In this document: positions 34,954 through 46,200 of the stretch, one piece after another | Numbering within the stretch: position 1 is the stretch's first letter | How the letters are laid out: every line of letters begins with the position of its first letter | NCBI GenBank assembly: GCA_000955875.1 | Contig: JYOE01000007.1 | Span: forward strand, 205,379 to 269,378 | Length of the DNA stretch: 64,000 nucleotides | Origin: Terrabacter sp. 28 | GTDB lineage: Bacteria; Actinomycetota; Actinomycetes; Actinomycetales; Dermatophilaceae | Reading direction: 5' to 3' | Notes under the pieces: generated by a model | Told to the model about the DNA's origin: nothing | Databases searched by the model: none | What the model saw: the letters and a program-made list of their open reading frames with translations, nothing else | Position numbers and translations under genes: made by a program

Positions 34954-37521
34954 GTGAGTGGCCCGTCCGTTGTGGTTGACCGGGCCCCCGACGGGTGGAC
35001 GCACATCGGGGGCCCCGGCATGCACCTGCTCATCGGCCTCGACGAGGACGACGACCGCACCCTCGCCGCGAGCGATGCAGCCGACGGCGGCGACATCGAC
35101 GACGTCGTCGAGGTGCTGACCACCGGTGGCGTGCGCAAGGCGCACCACTTCGTGGGCGTCCACTGGCAGCCCCGCACGCGCATCGTGGCCTTCGGACCGG
35201 TCTCGGCCCTCGTGACCCTCACCGACGGCACCGAGCACGACGTTCGCGCCCCCAGCGCGAAGGTGTGGACCGACCTCGAGCTGCCCGAGCACCCCGAGCG
35301 GGTCGTGCTTCGGGTGCTCGACGAGACCGAGCGCTCGCAGCCGGTGCCGCCCCAGCACCTCGTCGCAGGAGTCCCGGCCGGCCCGGGTGCCGGGGCTGCC
35401 CCGGAGTCCGCGGGCCAGGTGACCGACTCGCCTGGTGCGCAGCCCGCGGCACCGGGGGGTGCGAGTGGCGCAGGCTCTGCCGATGTCGCCCCGGTCGTCG
35501 AGGACCCTGCCACCGTGACACCGGCCGAGGGGCCGCCGGCCGGCAAGGCGCCGTCGACGCCGTCGACGCCCCCGAACCCTTCCCCGGCCCCGGCGATTCC
35601 GACCTTCGGCGCCCCGTCTGCCGCCGAGGGCGCTGGTGCGGCAGCCGGCTCGGGAACGTCGCCCTGGGGCCGCAGCTGGGCCAGCCACGACGAGACGCCA
35701 GCCGTTTCGGCTGGGCCCGTCACCACCCCCGAGTCCTCTTCTGCAGCACGTGATTCCGCTCCTGAAGTGGTTGAACCCACTGAGGCGCAGCCGAACCCGT
35801 CAGACCCGTCACCGCTCTCTGCACGTGAACCCGAGCCGGTCGCCGGTGACCCGGCACCGGAACCGTCGCCGGTCGCACCCACCCTGCGCTCCTGGGGCTC
35901 GGTCACCCCCGCCGTGCCCGTCCGCGTCGCCCCTCCGGCCGCGCCCGAGCCGCCGAGGGCCCCCGCCCTTGCCGAAACCCGCTCCACTGCAAGCCCTTCC
36001 ATCACCTCCCATGACGTAGAGCGTTCAGCCGCAACGGAAACCGCCCGGCCTCCCGCGGCGCCCGTGGCGACCGACCTCCCCCCGGCACCACCGCGCGACG
36101 TCGACTCGACGTGGGCGGCCCGTCCCGTCCCGGAGAGCGACTCGACTCCGCCCACTCAGGCCCCGCACGTCGCTGAAGACGTCGCCCGAGACGGTGCTCC
36201 CGACGCGGACGGCGGCGAGGCACAGGCGGCCGCGCCGTCCTACGACTACCTCTTCGGCCACACGACCGCCGCCGACGAGCACCGGAAGGTCCTCGCGCAG
36301 CTGGCCCAGCCCGCCGACGACGACTCCACCCACGAGGACGACGAGGTGCTGTCCGTGCCGGCCGTCGCCGACACCTCGGACGCCGCGGTGACGAACGCAG
36401 CCCCCGCCCCCGAGGTGCCCGAACGCCCGATCCCGTCGGCGCCCGAGGTGCCCGAGGGCGGTCTCATCTCGTCCGTGCCGTGGGCCACCCCATCGTCGGC
36501 GCCGGCACCCAAGCCCGAGGCCGGGGTGCCGACGTTCTCCGGCAGGCACACGCCGCCGCCGGCCCCGAGCCTGCTCCCGCCCGTGAACACCCCACCTCCC
36601 GGCGCCCGCGCTCCGGAGGCGACGCCGCTCATCTCGACCGGGCCTCCGCCGGCGGTGCGCGACGAACCGCCGGCCGTGCACCAGCCGGGTGCGCGCCAGC
36701 AGGACGGATGGGCGGTGCCGCACGCCACCCCGGTGCTCCGCACGCCGCCGACGGTCCCGATCGCGACGACGCCACCCTCGGCACCTGCAGCGGGACGTGC
36801 GTCGGCACCTGCGCCTGCGCGCCAGCCGGGCGCCGGCGCCGAGCCCTCGTTCGACGTGCCGATCGCTGGTCCTGCTTCCGGCGCAAACGCCTCTGCGGCA
36901 ACGGCTCCCGGGCCGACAGGCACCGCGGGCGGCGCCCCGCAGCCTGCGTGGGGCGACGCGTCGGACGCACCACCGGACGACGACGAGACCGAGATGACCG
37001 TCGACCGCAGCGCCCTGCTCGAGGCACGCAACGCTGCCCTGAACCAGACCTTCTCCGGCCCCAGCGTGCTCGCGGTGCTCTGCTCGTCCGGCCACCCGAC
37101 GCCGCCGCACGGCGACCGGTGCCGCGTGTGCGGCACGGGCATCCCGCCCCAGGAGCCGTTCACCATGCCGCGGCCGCCGCTCGGCGTGCTGCGCCTGTCG
37201 ACCGGCGACGTGGTGACGCTCGACCGCAGCGTGCTCCTCGGCCGGGCCCCGAAGCTCGGCGAGGGCCTCGCGGCCCACGACCGGCCCCACGTCGTCAAGG
37301 TGCCGAGCCCCGAGCGAGACGTCTCGCGCAACCACGTCGAGGTGATCCTCGAGGGCTGGCACGTGCTCATCCGCGACCTCGGCACCACGAACGGCACCAC
37401 GGTGACCCTGCCCGGCGACACACCGGTCCGACTGCGGGCCAACGACCAGCAGGTCCTCGAGCCGGGTTCGCTCGTGTCGATGGCCGACGAGGTCTCCTTC
37501 ACCTTCGAGGCGGCGCCGTGA
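34954..37521 (+). CDS. FHA-domain protein with long disordered region and zinc-ribbon-like motif
   Basis: 855 residues from GTG at 34954. An N-terminal domain of about 130 residues (GWTHIGGPGMHLLIGLDED... VLRVLDETERSQP) is followed by some 550 residues rich in Pro, Ala, Thr and Ser, certainly disordered. Near residue 710, CSSGHPTPPHGDRCRVCG looks like a zinc ribbon, and the C-terminal 110 residues are an FHA domain (LLGRAP, SRNHVEVIL, LGTTNGTTVT), which binds phosphothreonine. Lies between phosphatase and kinase; its stop overlaps the kinase start. A likely scaffold or substrate of the kinase; the role in secretion is inferred. Confidence 0.85.
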   Translation: MSGPSVVVDRAPDGWTHIGGPGMHLLIGLDEDDDRTLAASDAADGGDIDDVVEVLTTGGVRKAHHFVGVHWQPRTRIVAFGPVSALVTLTDGTEHDVRAPSAKVWTDLELPEHPERVVLRVLDETERSQPVPPQHLVAGVPAGPGAGAAPESAGQVTDSPGAQPAAPGGASGAGSADVAPVVEDPATVTPAEGPPAGKAPSTPSTPPNPSPAPAIPTFGAPSAAEGAGAAAGSGTSPWGRSWASHDETPAVSAGPVTTPESSSAARDSAPEVVEPTEAQPNPSDPSPLSAREPEPVAGDPAPEPSPVAPTLRSWGSVTPAVPVRVAPPAAPEPPRAPALAETRSTASPSITSHDVERSAATETARPPAAPVATDLPPAPPRDVDSTWAARPVPESDSTPPTQAPHVAEDVARDGAPDADGGEAQAAAPSYDYLFGHTTAADEHRKVLAQLAQPADDDSTHEDDEVLSVPAVADTSDAAVTNAAPAPEVPERPIPSAPEVPEGGLISSVPWATPSSAPAPKPEAGVPTFSGRHTPPPAPSLLPPVNTPPPGARAPEATPLISTGPPPAVRDEPPAVHQPGARQQDGWAVPHATPVLRTPPTVPIATTPPSAPAAGRASAPAPARQPGAGAEPSFDVPIAGPASGANASAATAPGPTGTAGGAPQPAWGDASDAPPDDDETEMTVDRSALLEARNAALNQTFSGPSVLAVLCSSGHPTPPHGDRCRVCGTGIPPQEPFTMPRPPLGVLRLSTGDVVTLDRSVLLGRAPKLGEGLAAHDRPHVVKVPSPERDVSRNHVEVILEGWHVLIRDLGTTNGTTVTLPGDTPVRLRANDQQVLEPGSLVSMADEVSFTFEAAP

Positions 37522-39233
37522 GCAGGAAGGGCGCACCCCCGAAGATCCCGGGCCTCGTCTTCGTGCAGCCGCTGGGTTCGGGCGGCTACGCCGACGTCTT
37601 CCTCTACGAGCAGCAGAGTCCCCGCATGCCGGTGGCCGTCAAGGTGCTCAAGTCCGAGGGCCTGACCGACGCGCTGCGGCAGCAGTTCGTCGAGGAGGCC
37701 GACACCATGGCCGCCCTCGGCGACCACCCCTACATCGTCCAGGTCTTCCGTTCCGGCACGTCCGACGACGGCCGCCCCTACCTGGTCATGAAGTACTACC
37801 CGCCGCCCAACCTCGCGATGCGGGCCCGTGCCGAGCGGTTCTCGGTCGAGGACGTGCTGCGCACCGGCATCCAGCTGGCCAGCGCGGTCGAGACGGCGCA
37901 CCGGGCCCACATCACCCACCGCGACATCAAGCCGGCCAACGTGCTCATCAGCGCCTACGGCGCCCCGGGCCTCACCGACTTCGGCATCGCCGGTCGCGGT
38001 GCGCGTGACGGTGACGTCGAGGCCGAGACCACCGACGACGTCGGGGTCTCCGTGCCGTGGGCCCCGCCCGAGGTGCTCTACGGCCAGAGCAACGGCGACG
38101 AGCGCTCCGACGTCTACTCGCTCGCCGCGACGCTGTGGCAGCTGCTCGTCGGACGCTCGCCCTTCGAGGTGCCGGGTGGTGACAACTCCGCGTACGCGTT
38201 GATGCCGCGCATCCGCAGCACCGCGCCCCCGCGCACCGGCCGCCAGGACGTGCCGGCCGGTCTCGAGCGCCTGCTGGCGCAGGCGATGGCCAAGGACCCG
38301 TCGCACCGTCCCGCGTCGGCGCTCGAGTTCGCGAGGGCCCTGCAGGCGGTGGAGCAGCAGCAGCGCCTCGCCCGCACGCCGATCGTCGTGCTCGACGAGC
38401 AGGGGCACACGACCCTCGTCAGCCAGACCCAGGGCTCGCCGACCGGCCGTGGTGGCGACGAGGACGACCGCACCCGGATCAAGGCGCCCCAGACCGTCGT
38501 GGCCCAGCCGGTCGCGCCGCCCATGCCCTCCGCGAGCCCGTCGGTGCTCGACGACGAGACGCGACGCCGCTCCGACGCCGGCGGGCAGCGGTGGTCACCG
38601 GCACCCATGCCCAGCCCCACGCGTACGTTGACGGCTGCACCCGTGCGCGCCGCCGCGGTCACAGACGCCATCTCGAGTCCGACCGCCCCGCTGGGTGCCG
38701 ACACCTCCGACGAGGCGACGGTGCGCCGAGCCGCGAGCACCGTTGGCGCGCAAGCACATCCGACGGCAGCACCAGCGGTTGCCTCGCCTCTGGCTAAGCC
38801 CGGGGTGCTGTGGGGGCTCGTGGCCGGCGTGGTGGTGCTGCTCGGGATCGTCGCCTTCCTCGTGATGCGCCCGAAGACCGACGACCCGGTCGCCATCCCG
38901 ACCCCGAGTGCGACGGTCTCGATGCCCGGCGACGACAGTGCCATCGGCGACGGCGTCTTCGACAAGCCCCGTGTCACCGCGCGGTCCGGTGCCGGCAGCG
39001 TCAGCTTCTCGTGGACCTACCCGCAGCCCGACACCAAGGACAGCTTCCGAGTGTCCTACGGACCCACACCCTCAGACGCAGGGAACCCGGACGTCGCGAA
39101 GCGCGTCTCGGTGACGACCCGCAGCTACTCGGTCAAGGCGGCCAAGGGCACGAAGGTGTGCGCCACGGTTCGCGTGTCCCGCTCTGGCCAGGTCTCTCCG
39201 GGCTCGGACGTCCAGTGCGAGACCGCCCAGTGA
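37518..39233 (+). CDS. Transmembrane Ser/Thr protein kinase (PknB-like) with extracellular Fn3-like domain
   Basis: 571 residues from GTG at 37518, overlapping the FHA gene by four bases. The kinase domain (about 1-280) is catalytically complete: ATP loop LGSGGYADV, Lys42 in VAVKVL, Asp136 in THRDIKPANVL, Asp154 of DFG in LTDFGIAG. A juxtamembrane Thr/Pro/Ala-rich linker leads to one transmembrane helix (about 429-451). The extracellular C-terminus (KPRVTARSGAGSVSFSWTYPQ...) resembles a single fibronectin type III-like domain rather than PASTA repeats. Paired with the PP2C phosphatase; probable targets are the FHA proteins of this locus. Confidence 0.93.
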   Translation: MSRKGAPPKIPGLVFVQPLGSGGYADVFLYEQQSPRMPVAVKVLKSEGLTDALRQQFVEEADTMAALGDHPYIVQVFRSGTSDDGRPYLVMKYYPPPNLAMRARAERFSVEDVLRTGIQLASAVETAHRAHITHRDIKPANVLISAYGAPGLTDFGIAGRGARDGDVEAETTDDVGVSVPWAPPEVLYGQSNGDERSDVYSLAATLWQLLVGRSPFEVPGGDNSAYALMPRIRSTAPPRTGRQDVPAGLERLLAQAMAKDPSHRPASALEFARALQAVEQQQRLARTPIVVLDEQGHTTLVSQTQGSPTGRGGDEDDRTRIKAPQTVVAQPVAPPMPSASPSVLDDETRRRSDAGGQRWSPAPMPSPTRTLTAAPVRAAAVTDAISSPTAPLGADTSDEATVRRAASTVGAQAHPTAAPAVASPLAKPGVLWGLVAGVVVLLGIVAFLVMRPKTDDPVAIPTPSATVSMPGDDSAIGDGVFDKPRVTARSGAGSVSFSWTYPQPDTKDSFRVSYGPTPSDAGNPDVAKRVSVTTRSYSVKAAKGTKVCATVRVSRSGQVSPGSDVQCETAQ

Positions 39234-39411
39234 GGTCCGGCTCGCGCCGGCGGCTGAGTATGCCGGCGGGTGGACAGCGCGCGGTCGGGACGGCAGCCTC
39301 GACCCGGACAACACCAAACCACCACAAGCTTCCGTAACACCGCACGTCCGGACATCGTTGACCGCGAGTGCCAGTCCGAGACCGTGCCGACAGGGATTAG
39401 GGGACCTGATC
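39234..39411. promoter_or_regulatory. Intergenic gap within the type VII-like locus
   Basis: 178 bases between the kinase and the FHA-winged-helix gene, the first sizeable break in the run. Contains the octamer GTATGCCG at 39258-39265. A promoter for the second half of the locus is plausible; none is clear by eye. Confidence 0.35.
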
Positions 39412-40281
39412 GTGATCCACAGCAAGGTGACCGTCGTGTTCTGCGGCGAGGAGTACTCCGTGTCACCCGAGACCGGTCTCACCATCGGGCGCACCGGCGA
39501 CGTCGAGGTGGACGACAACCCCTACCTGCACCGCACCTTCCTCGTGGTCTCGTTCGAGAACGGCTTCTGGTGGCTGGGCAACACCGGCTCGACCCTCACG
39601 GCCACGGTCGCCGACGAGCAGGGCCTCTTCCAGGCGTGGCTCAACCCCGGCGCCAAGATCCCGCTCGCGATGAAGAAGCTCATCGTCTGGTTCACCGCCG
39701 GCCCCACGACCTACGACTTCGAGATCCACGTCGCGAGCCCGGCCTTCAAGTCCGTGACTGCCGAGCCCGCCGCCGACGCGAGCGACGGCGAGGAGGTCGG
39801 TGCCGCCACGGTCGGCCGCGTCTCCCTGACGCCCGACCAGAAGCTGCTCATCGTGGCGCTCTGCGAGCCGTTCCTCCGGAGGCGTGAAGCGGGTACGAGC
39901 CAGATACCCTCCTCGGCTGCTGCGGCGCAACGCCTCGGCTGGACCATCACCCGCTTCAACCGCAAGCTCGACAACGTCTGCCAGAAGCTGGCCGACGCGG
40001 GCACGCGGGGCCTCCACGGTGGAGTGGGCAAGCTCGCCACCAACCGCAAGTCCCGCCTCGTCGAGCACGCCCTCTCGACCAAGCTCGTCACCGAGGACGA
40101 CCTCGCCCTCCTCGACGACCCGGCCGCCTCGGGTGACGCCACCGACTCCACCGACTCCACCGGCTCCACCGGGTCCACCGGGTCGTCCACGGCGCCCGGC
40201 CACACCGAACCGAACCACACACCACGCACCGAAGAGAACGGGTCCGGCCGGCTGGTCGCGACCGAACAGGGGACCGCATGA
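39412..40281 (+). CDS. FHA-like domain plus winged-helix-type protein
   Basis: 289 residues from GTG at 39412. The N-terminus looks like a divergent FHA domain (YSVSPETGLTIGRTGDVEVD, then LGNTGSTLTATV), although the usual Ser-x2-His reads YLHR, so phosphothreonine binding is uncertain. Residues about 140-235 (LTPDQKLLIVALCEPFLRR... AAQRLGWTITRFNRKLDNVC) resemble a winged helix-turn-helix. The tail is Thr/Ser/Gly-rich with TDSTDSTGSTGSTGSS repeats. It overlaps the giant surface-protein gene by four bases. It could link phosphosignalling to transcription of the locus; that is inference. Confidence 0.75.
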   Translation: MIHSKVTVVFCGEEYSVSPETGLTIGRTGDVEVDDNPYLHRTFLVVSFENGFWWLGNTGSTLTATVADEQGLFQAWLNPGAKIPLAMKKLIVWFTAGPTTYDFEIHVASPAFKSVTAEPAADASDGEEVGAATVGRVSLTPDQKLLIVALCEPFLRRREAGTSQIPSSAAAAQRLGWTITRFNRKLDNVCQKLADAGTRGLHGGVGKLATNRKSRLVEHALSTKLVTEDDLALLDDPAASGDATDSTDSTGSTGSTGSSTAPGHTEPNHTPRTEENGSGRLVATEQGTA

Positions 40282-43200
40282 GCACCGCCGCCACCAAGCG
40301 ACGGATCGGGATCATCTCCACCGTCGTCGTCGCACTCGTCGCGAGCCTGCTCGTCTGGCTCGCGACGCGCAGCGAGGGCGAGGTGGTCCGCAAGGCCGAC
40401 CTCAACGACGGCGGCATCTGGGTGACCAACTCCGAGCAGTCGCGCTTCGGGCGCATCAACAAGGCCGCGGGCCAGCTCGATGCCGGCGTCTACGCCGACG
40501 TGAGCGCCAGCTCGGGTCTCGACCTGTTCCAGGACGGCGCGACCGTCCTGGGCTACACCCGGGCGAGCAACCAGGTCGTGCCGATCAACCCCTCGGAGGG
40601 GACGCTCCGCACCGAGCAGGCGGTCCTGCTGCCCAAGGCGAGCACGGCGACCGGCAACCGCGTCTTCACCACCCCGCCCGTCGACGTCCGTGGCGGCTCC
40701 GTCGCGATGATCGACCCGGCCACGGGTGAGCTGCGCGCCCAGCGTTTCGACCAGCGGGCGGGCCTCACGGGTCTCGACGGGCTGCAGACCCAGGCCAAGC
40801 CGCTCGCCAGGGTGGGCGCCAACGCGGCAGTCGCGGTCGGTGTCGACGGCACCGTCTACGCGCTCTCGGCGGCGAAGGGCACGATCACCGTCCTGCGCCC
40901 CACCGGACCCAGCACCTTCGACAAGCCGGTCACGACCGAGCTGAAGTTCTCCTCGAAGTCGGCGCAGGTGACCGCCGTCGGCTCCCACTGGGTCGTGTGG
41001 GACTCGGGCACGGGCAAGCTCTACTCCGACGCGCTGCCCGAGCCGCAGCAGCTGTCGGTCGGCAACGCCGAGCCCGGCAACCCCGCCTTCGCCGCCCTGC
41101 AGCAGCCGGGACCCGACGCGGCCTCGGTCCTGATCCAGGACGAGTCGCAGCTGTCGCAGGTGTCGCTGACCGGTGACAGCCCGTCGACGGGCGGCGTCAA
41201 GCTCAGTCAGGGCGCGCCGGGACAGCAGCTCTTCCTCTCGGCCCCCGTGCGTCTCGCCAGCTGCATCCACGCCGCCTGGGCCGGCCCCTCGAACGTGTAC
41301 TACGGCCGTAACTGTGGTTCGCCCACCGACGCCGACACGGTCGACCTCGGGGCGATGAAGAAGGGCGTGCGCACCGACGGCGTGAAGCTGCGCGTCAACC
41401 GCGGTCTCATCGTGCTCAACGACCTCGACTCCGGCGACGTGTGGGACATCGACCGCGACAAGGTCAAGATCGACAACTGGAACTCGGTCATCCCGCCGCC
41501 CCAGACCGACGACAAGAACAAGAAGAAGGACGAGAACCTCCTCGACGACCAGCAGAACCGCACGCCGCCCAAGGCGCAGCCGGACGTCATGCAGGTGCGG
41601 CCCGGTCGCACGTCCACGCTCCACGTCCTCGACAACGACTCCGACAGCCAGGGCTCGATCCTCGCCATCTCGCCGGGTGACGTCACGCAGCCCGATGCGG
41701 CCGGCATCCAGGCCACCCCGTCCGCCGACGGGCAGACGGTCCAGGTGACGGTCCCCGAGGAGGCCCGCACCGAGGGGTTCTCCTTCAGCTACACCGTCAA
41801 CAACGGCACGACGGCCAAGAACGGACGGGCCACCGCGAAGGTCACCGTCCGCATCATCACCGACGACGTGAACTCGGCCCCCAGGCTGCGCGCGGGCCAG
41901 GCCCGTCTGGCGCAGACCTCCTACCCGGTCGTCGCGAACGGCTCCGTGCGCGTCGGTGTGGTCGCCGACTGGCGCGACGCCGAGAACGACCCGATCCAGG
42001 TGACGCCCGTCGACGTCGAGACCACCGGCGTGGACGGATCCGGCGCCCTGACGATCAAGGCGAAGGGCGAGAAGGGCGACCAGGTTGCCAAGTACGTCGT
42101 CGACGACGGCCGCGGCGGCACCGCCCAGTCCTCGGTCAGCCTCGACGTGCTGAGCGAGGACGACACGAAGCCCGTCCGCCCCCGCACGCAGCCCGACGTC
42201 GTGCGCGCGGTCGTCGGCAAGCCCGTGCAGCTGCAGCCGCTCGGCAACGACATCGCCGGCGCCGACCCCACCGACCCCGAGGCGCGCATGCGTCTCGCGC
42301 AGGCGGTCCGCGGCCCGGGGCAGCTGAGGCTCGACTCCAACCTCGACACCGGCGTCGTGACCGTGACGGGTCAGACGCCCGGCACCTCGGTCGTGACCTA
42401 CACGGCGCAGGTCGGTGCCGGGGTGGCGACGGGGCGCATCCGCGTCGACATCCTGCCCGACAAGGACAACGACGCGCCGCCCGTCGCCACCCCCGACGCC
42501 GCGGTGCTCCGTGGGCAGACGCCGGTCATCGCCGACGTCCTGTCCAACGACTACAGCCCGCGCAGCGACGTCCTCGTCGTCCAGCGTGTCGAGTCGTCCC
42601 AGGCCTGGCTGCGCGCCTCGATCGTGCAGGGCCGGTGGGTCCGGGTGCAGGCCACGGCTCCGGTGACCGGAGCCGAGACCCGCCAGGGCTCGGTGCGCTA
42701 CACGATCTCCGACGGCACGAAGACGGCCGTCGGCGAGCTCTCGGTCGTCCAGAAGCCCGAACCCAAGGAGAGGATCCGTCCGACGGTCGTCGACGACGTC
42801 GCCACGGTTCGGGTCGGCGACGCCGTGACGATCCCGGCCCTCGACAACGACTCCATGAGCGAGGGCATCCCGCTCAAGCTCGCGCCCGAGGTGCGGGTGC
42901 TGTCCGGCGGCGGCCAGGCCTTCGCGTCGGGCACCGTCGTGCGCTACGTCCCCGAGGTCACCACGATGACCGGTCCGAAGACCGCCATCCTCGAGTACAC
43001 GACCTACCCGGAGGGCCAGCGCGGGCGTGGCGGCAGCGGTCGCATCACCGTGACGATCAACCCGCTGCCCGACGCCGTGAGGTATCCCAACCAGCCGCCG
43101 CAGGCCCGCAGCTTCAGCGCCAGCGTCACGGCCGGCGACACCCTGTCGATCACGGTGCCGACGAGCGGCGTCGACCCCGACGGCGACCTCACCTTCGTCA

Positions 43201-46200
43201 GCGGCATCGTCGGCGACGACAGCGGCCCCGTGGACCTGCGCTTCGGCCGCGTCGTCGGCTTCGGCGCGGCGACGATCCGTTACGAGGCCTACCCGCGCAG
43301 CGCGGGCACCGAGGTCATCCGCTACCAGCTGCGTGACCGGTTCGGCGCGACGAGCGACGGCTTCGTGCGCGTCGGCGTCGTGCAGCCCGGAGACCCGCAG
43401 CCGCCGGTGGCCGTCGAGGACGACGTCGTCGCCGCGCCCGGTCGCACGGTCCGCGCCGACGTGCTCGCCAACGACCTCATCGCGGCCGGCGACTCCGTCT
43501 CGTTCGTCGACCTGGCCACCCTCAACGACGCGGACGTCCTCAAGCAGTTCCAGCGGCAGAAGGACGACTCCTTCAAGGTCGTCGTGCCCGAGGTCGGCCC
43601 CGCCAAGGTGCTGACCTACGGCATCACGAACGGCCTGTTCGACCCCTCCAAGTCGACCCTGACCGTCCGTGGGCAGAAGGACTTCAACAACCCGCCGACG
43701 GCCGTCGACGACACCGGTTCCGTCAAGCCCGGCGAGACCTCGATCCTCGTCGACGCGCTCGCCAACGACCGCGACCTCGACGGCGACCAGTCGCAGCTGA
43801 AGATCGTGAAGTTCTACGGCGACGGGGTCACCCGTGAGGGCCGCAAGCTGCGCATCCAGCTGCGCCCCCAGGCCCGCGTCGTCCCGTACGTCATCGAGGA
43901 CGCCGACGGCGCGCAGGCGATGGCCCTCATCTACGTCCCGGCCGGCAACAACGGCCAGCCCTACGTCGTGGCCGGCAAGACCGTCAAGATGGGCGCCGAC
44001 TCGACCGTGAAGGTGCCGCTCGGCGACTACGTCATCGACCCGCGTGGCGGCAAGGTCTCGGTCACCTCGCCCGACACCGTGTCGACGTCGCCCGACGAGA
44101 ACCTCCAGTCCGCGGTCACGTCGGCGACCGAGCTCACGCTGACGTCGACGAACGGCTACGTCGGTCCGGCCGCCCTCATGCTCGAGGTCACCAACGCGAC
44201 GGGCCCGGGCGACAAGTCGGCCCAGAAGACGTACGTCACGGTCCCGGTCCAGATCGGGCCCGACGTGCCCGTGCTGCGCTGCCCCGACCACGAGGTGCTC
44301 CTCGCGGCCGACGGCCCCGCACGCACCTTCGACATCCCGCGCCTCTGCCACGCCTGGCTGCCCGACGGGCTCGACTCCGGCACCGCGGCGTACGAGGCGA
44401 CCTGGGACCCGGCCGCCGACCGCGTCGACCTGTCGCAGGTCGGGCAGGGTGGACGCCAGGTCGTCCTCAAGGCGCAGGCCGCAGCCCAGGCCGGAACCAC
44501 CGGTGCCGTCGCCGTCAAGGCCAAGGGTGGGGCCGAGACCTTCAAGATCAAGGTGCGCGTCACGAGCGCGCCCCCGATCGCCACGATGCGCCCCGTCACG
44601 GTCGAGGGCCTCATCGCCGGCACGAGCCGCACGGTGAACCTCGCCCAGTACCTCGACAGCCCGCTCACCGCACCGCAGTGCTCGGTGCAGTCCAGCCAGG
44701 TCGTCTCGGGAGTCGGCGTCACCGCGTCGACGAGCGGCTGCCAGCTGACGGTCTCGGCGTCGGAGAAGGCCCGCAACGACACCAAGATCTCGCTGCGGGT
44801 GCTCGACGCTCCCGGCCGTCCGGCGGCGCTCGGCCAGGTGACGGTGACGGTCCGGAGCAAGCCGGACCCCACCGACGCGCCCGTGGCCGTCGCCGACCGC
44901 ATCCTCGGCAGCACGGCCCGCGTCGACTGGCGCCCGCCGGCCTACGACGGCGGCCTGCCCATCGCGCAGTACGAGGTCATCGGCAACGGGGGTGAGGTGC
45001 GCCAGGTCTGCACGAGCTCGCCGTGCACGATCACCGGCCTCACCAACGGCAAGGACTACTCGTTCACCGTCCGCTCGCAGAACGCCGTCGGCTGGTCCGA
45101 CGAGAGCCCGAGGAGCAACACGGTCCGCCCCGACACCAAGCCCAAGGCGACGGTCATCAGCAACGTCGTCCCCGGTGACCGCAAGCTCACCGTGAACTGG
45201 ACGGCGCCGCCCAACGAGGGCAGCGACGTCACCGACTACCGCGTCCAGTACACCGACATCGGCACCAGCGCGGGGTCCGGGGGCATCGTCCCGGTCAAGG
45301 CTCCGGCCCTGACCAAGGTGCTCACGGGCCTGATCAACAACGACGCCTACAACATCCGCGTGCAGGCCAAGAACGGCGCGGGCTGGGGTCCGTTCGGCCC
45401 CACCGTCAAGGCGCAGTCGTTCGGCAAGCCGGCCAACGTGCCGGCTCCGGCGCTGTCGCCGCGCACGCCGGTGCCCGGTGAGACGAACGCCCAGGTGGCG
45501 ATCTCGTGGCCGGCGACCGATCCCAACGGTCCGCCGATCACCCAGTACGACGTGTTCCGGCGCACCGGCGGCGGCGCCTGGAACCTCATCGCGACCCGCT
45601 CGGGCGGCGAGTCGCGCACGGCGAGCGACACGATCCCGTACGAGGGCCAGACGGTGCAGTACGTCGTCACGGCCACCAACGGCGGTCCCGCGACCTCCGA
45701 CAAGGCGAACTACGCCTCCTACGTGGCCAACGGCTACCCGGACACCCCGACCCTGCTCACCGCGACGACGCCTCGTGCCGACAAGACGATCGACGTGACG
45801 TTCCGCATCGGGTCGGCCCACGCGGCCTCGTACGACCGCATCCACTGGACGACCGACGGCGTCACGGGCTCGTTCCCGTGCACCGGAGGTGCCTGCCCGT
45901 CGGCCGGCACGACGCGCCCGCTCGAGACGACGTCGAGGACCATCGCGATCCGGGCGTGCAACTCCGCGGGCTACTGCTCGCCGATGTCCAACGCCATCCG
46001 GGTGCATCCGTACGGCCCGACGCAGGACGTGCCCAACCTGCGCGAGACGCACGACACCAACAGCATCACGTTCTCGTGGGGCACGGCCGCCAACAACGGC
46101 CGCCCGATCACCGGCTACCAGATCGACGGTGACCGCAACACGACCGTCGGTGCGGGCACGCACTCGACGACGTTCAGCGGCCTCGGCTACTCCACGTCGC

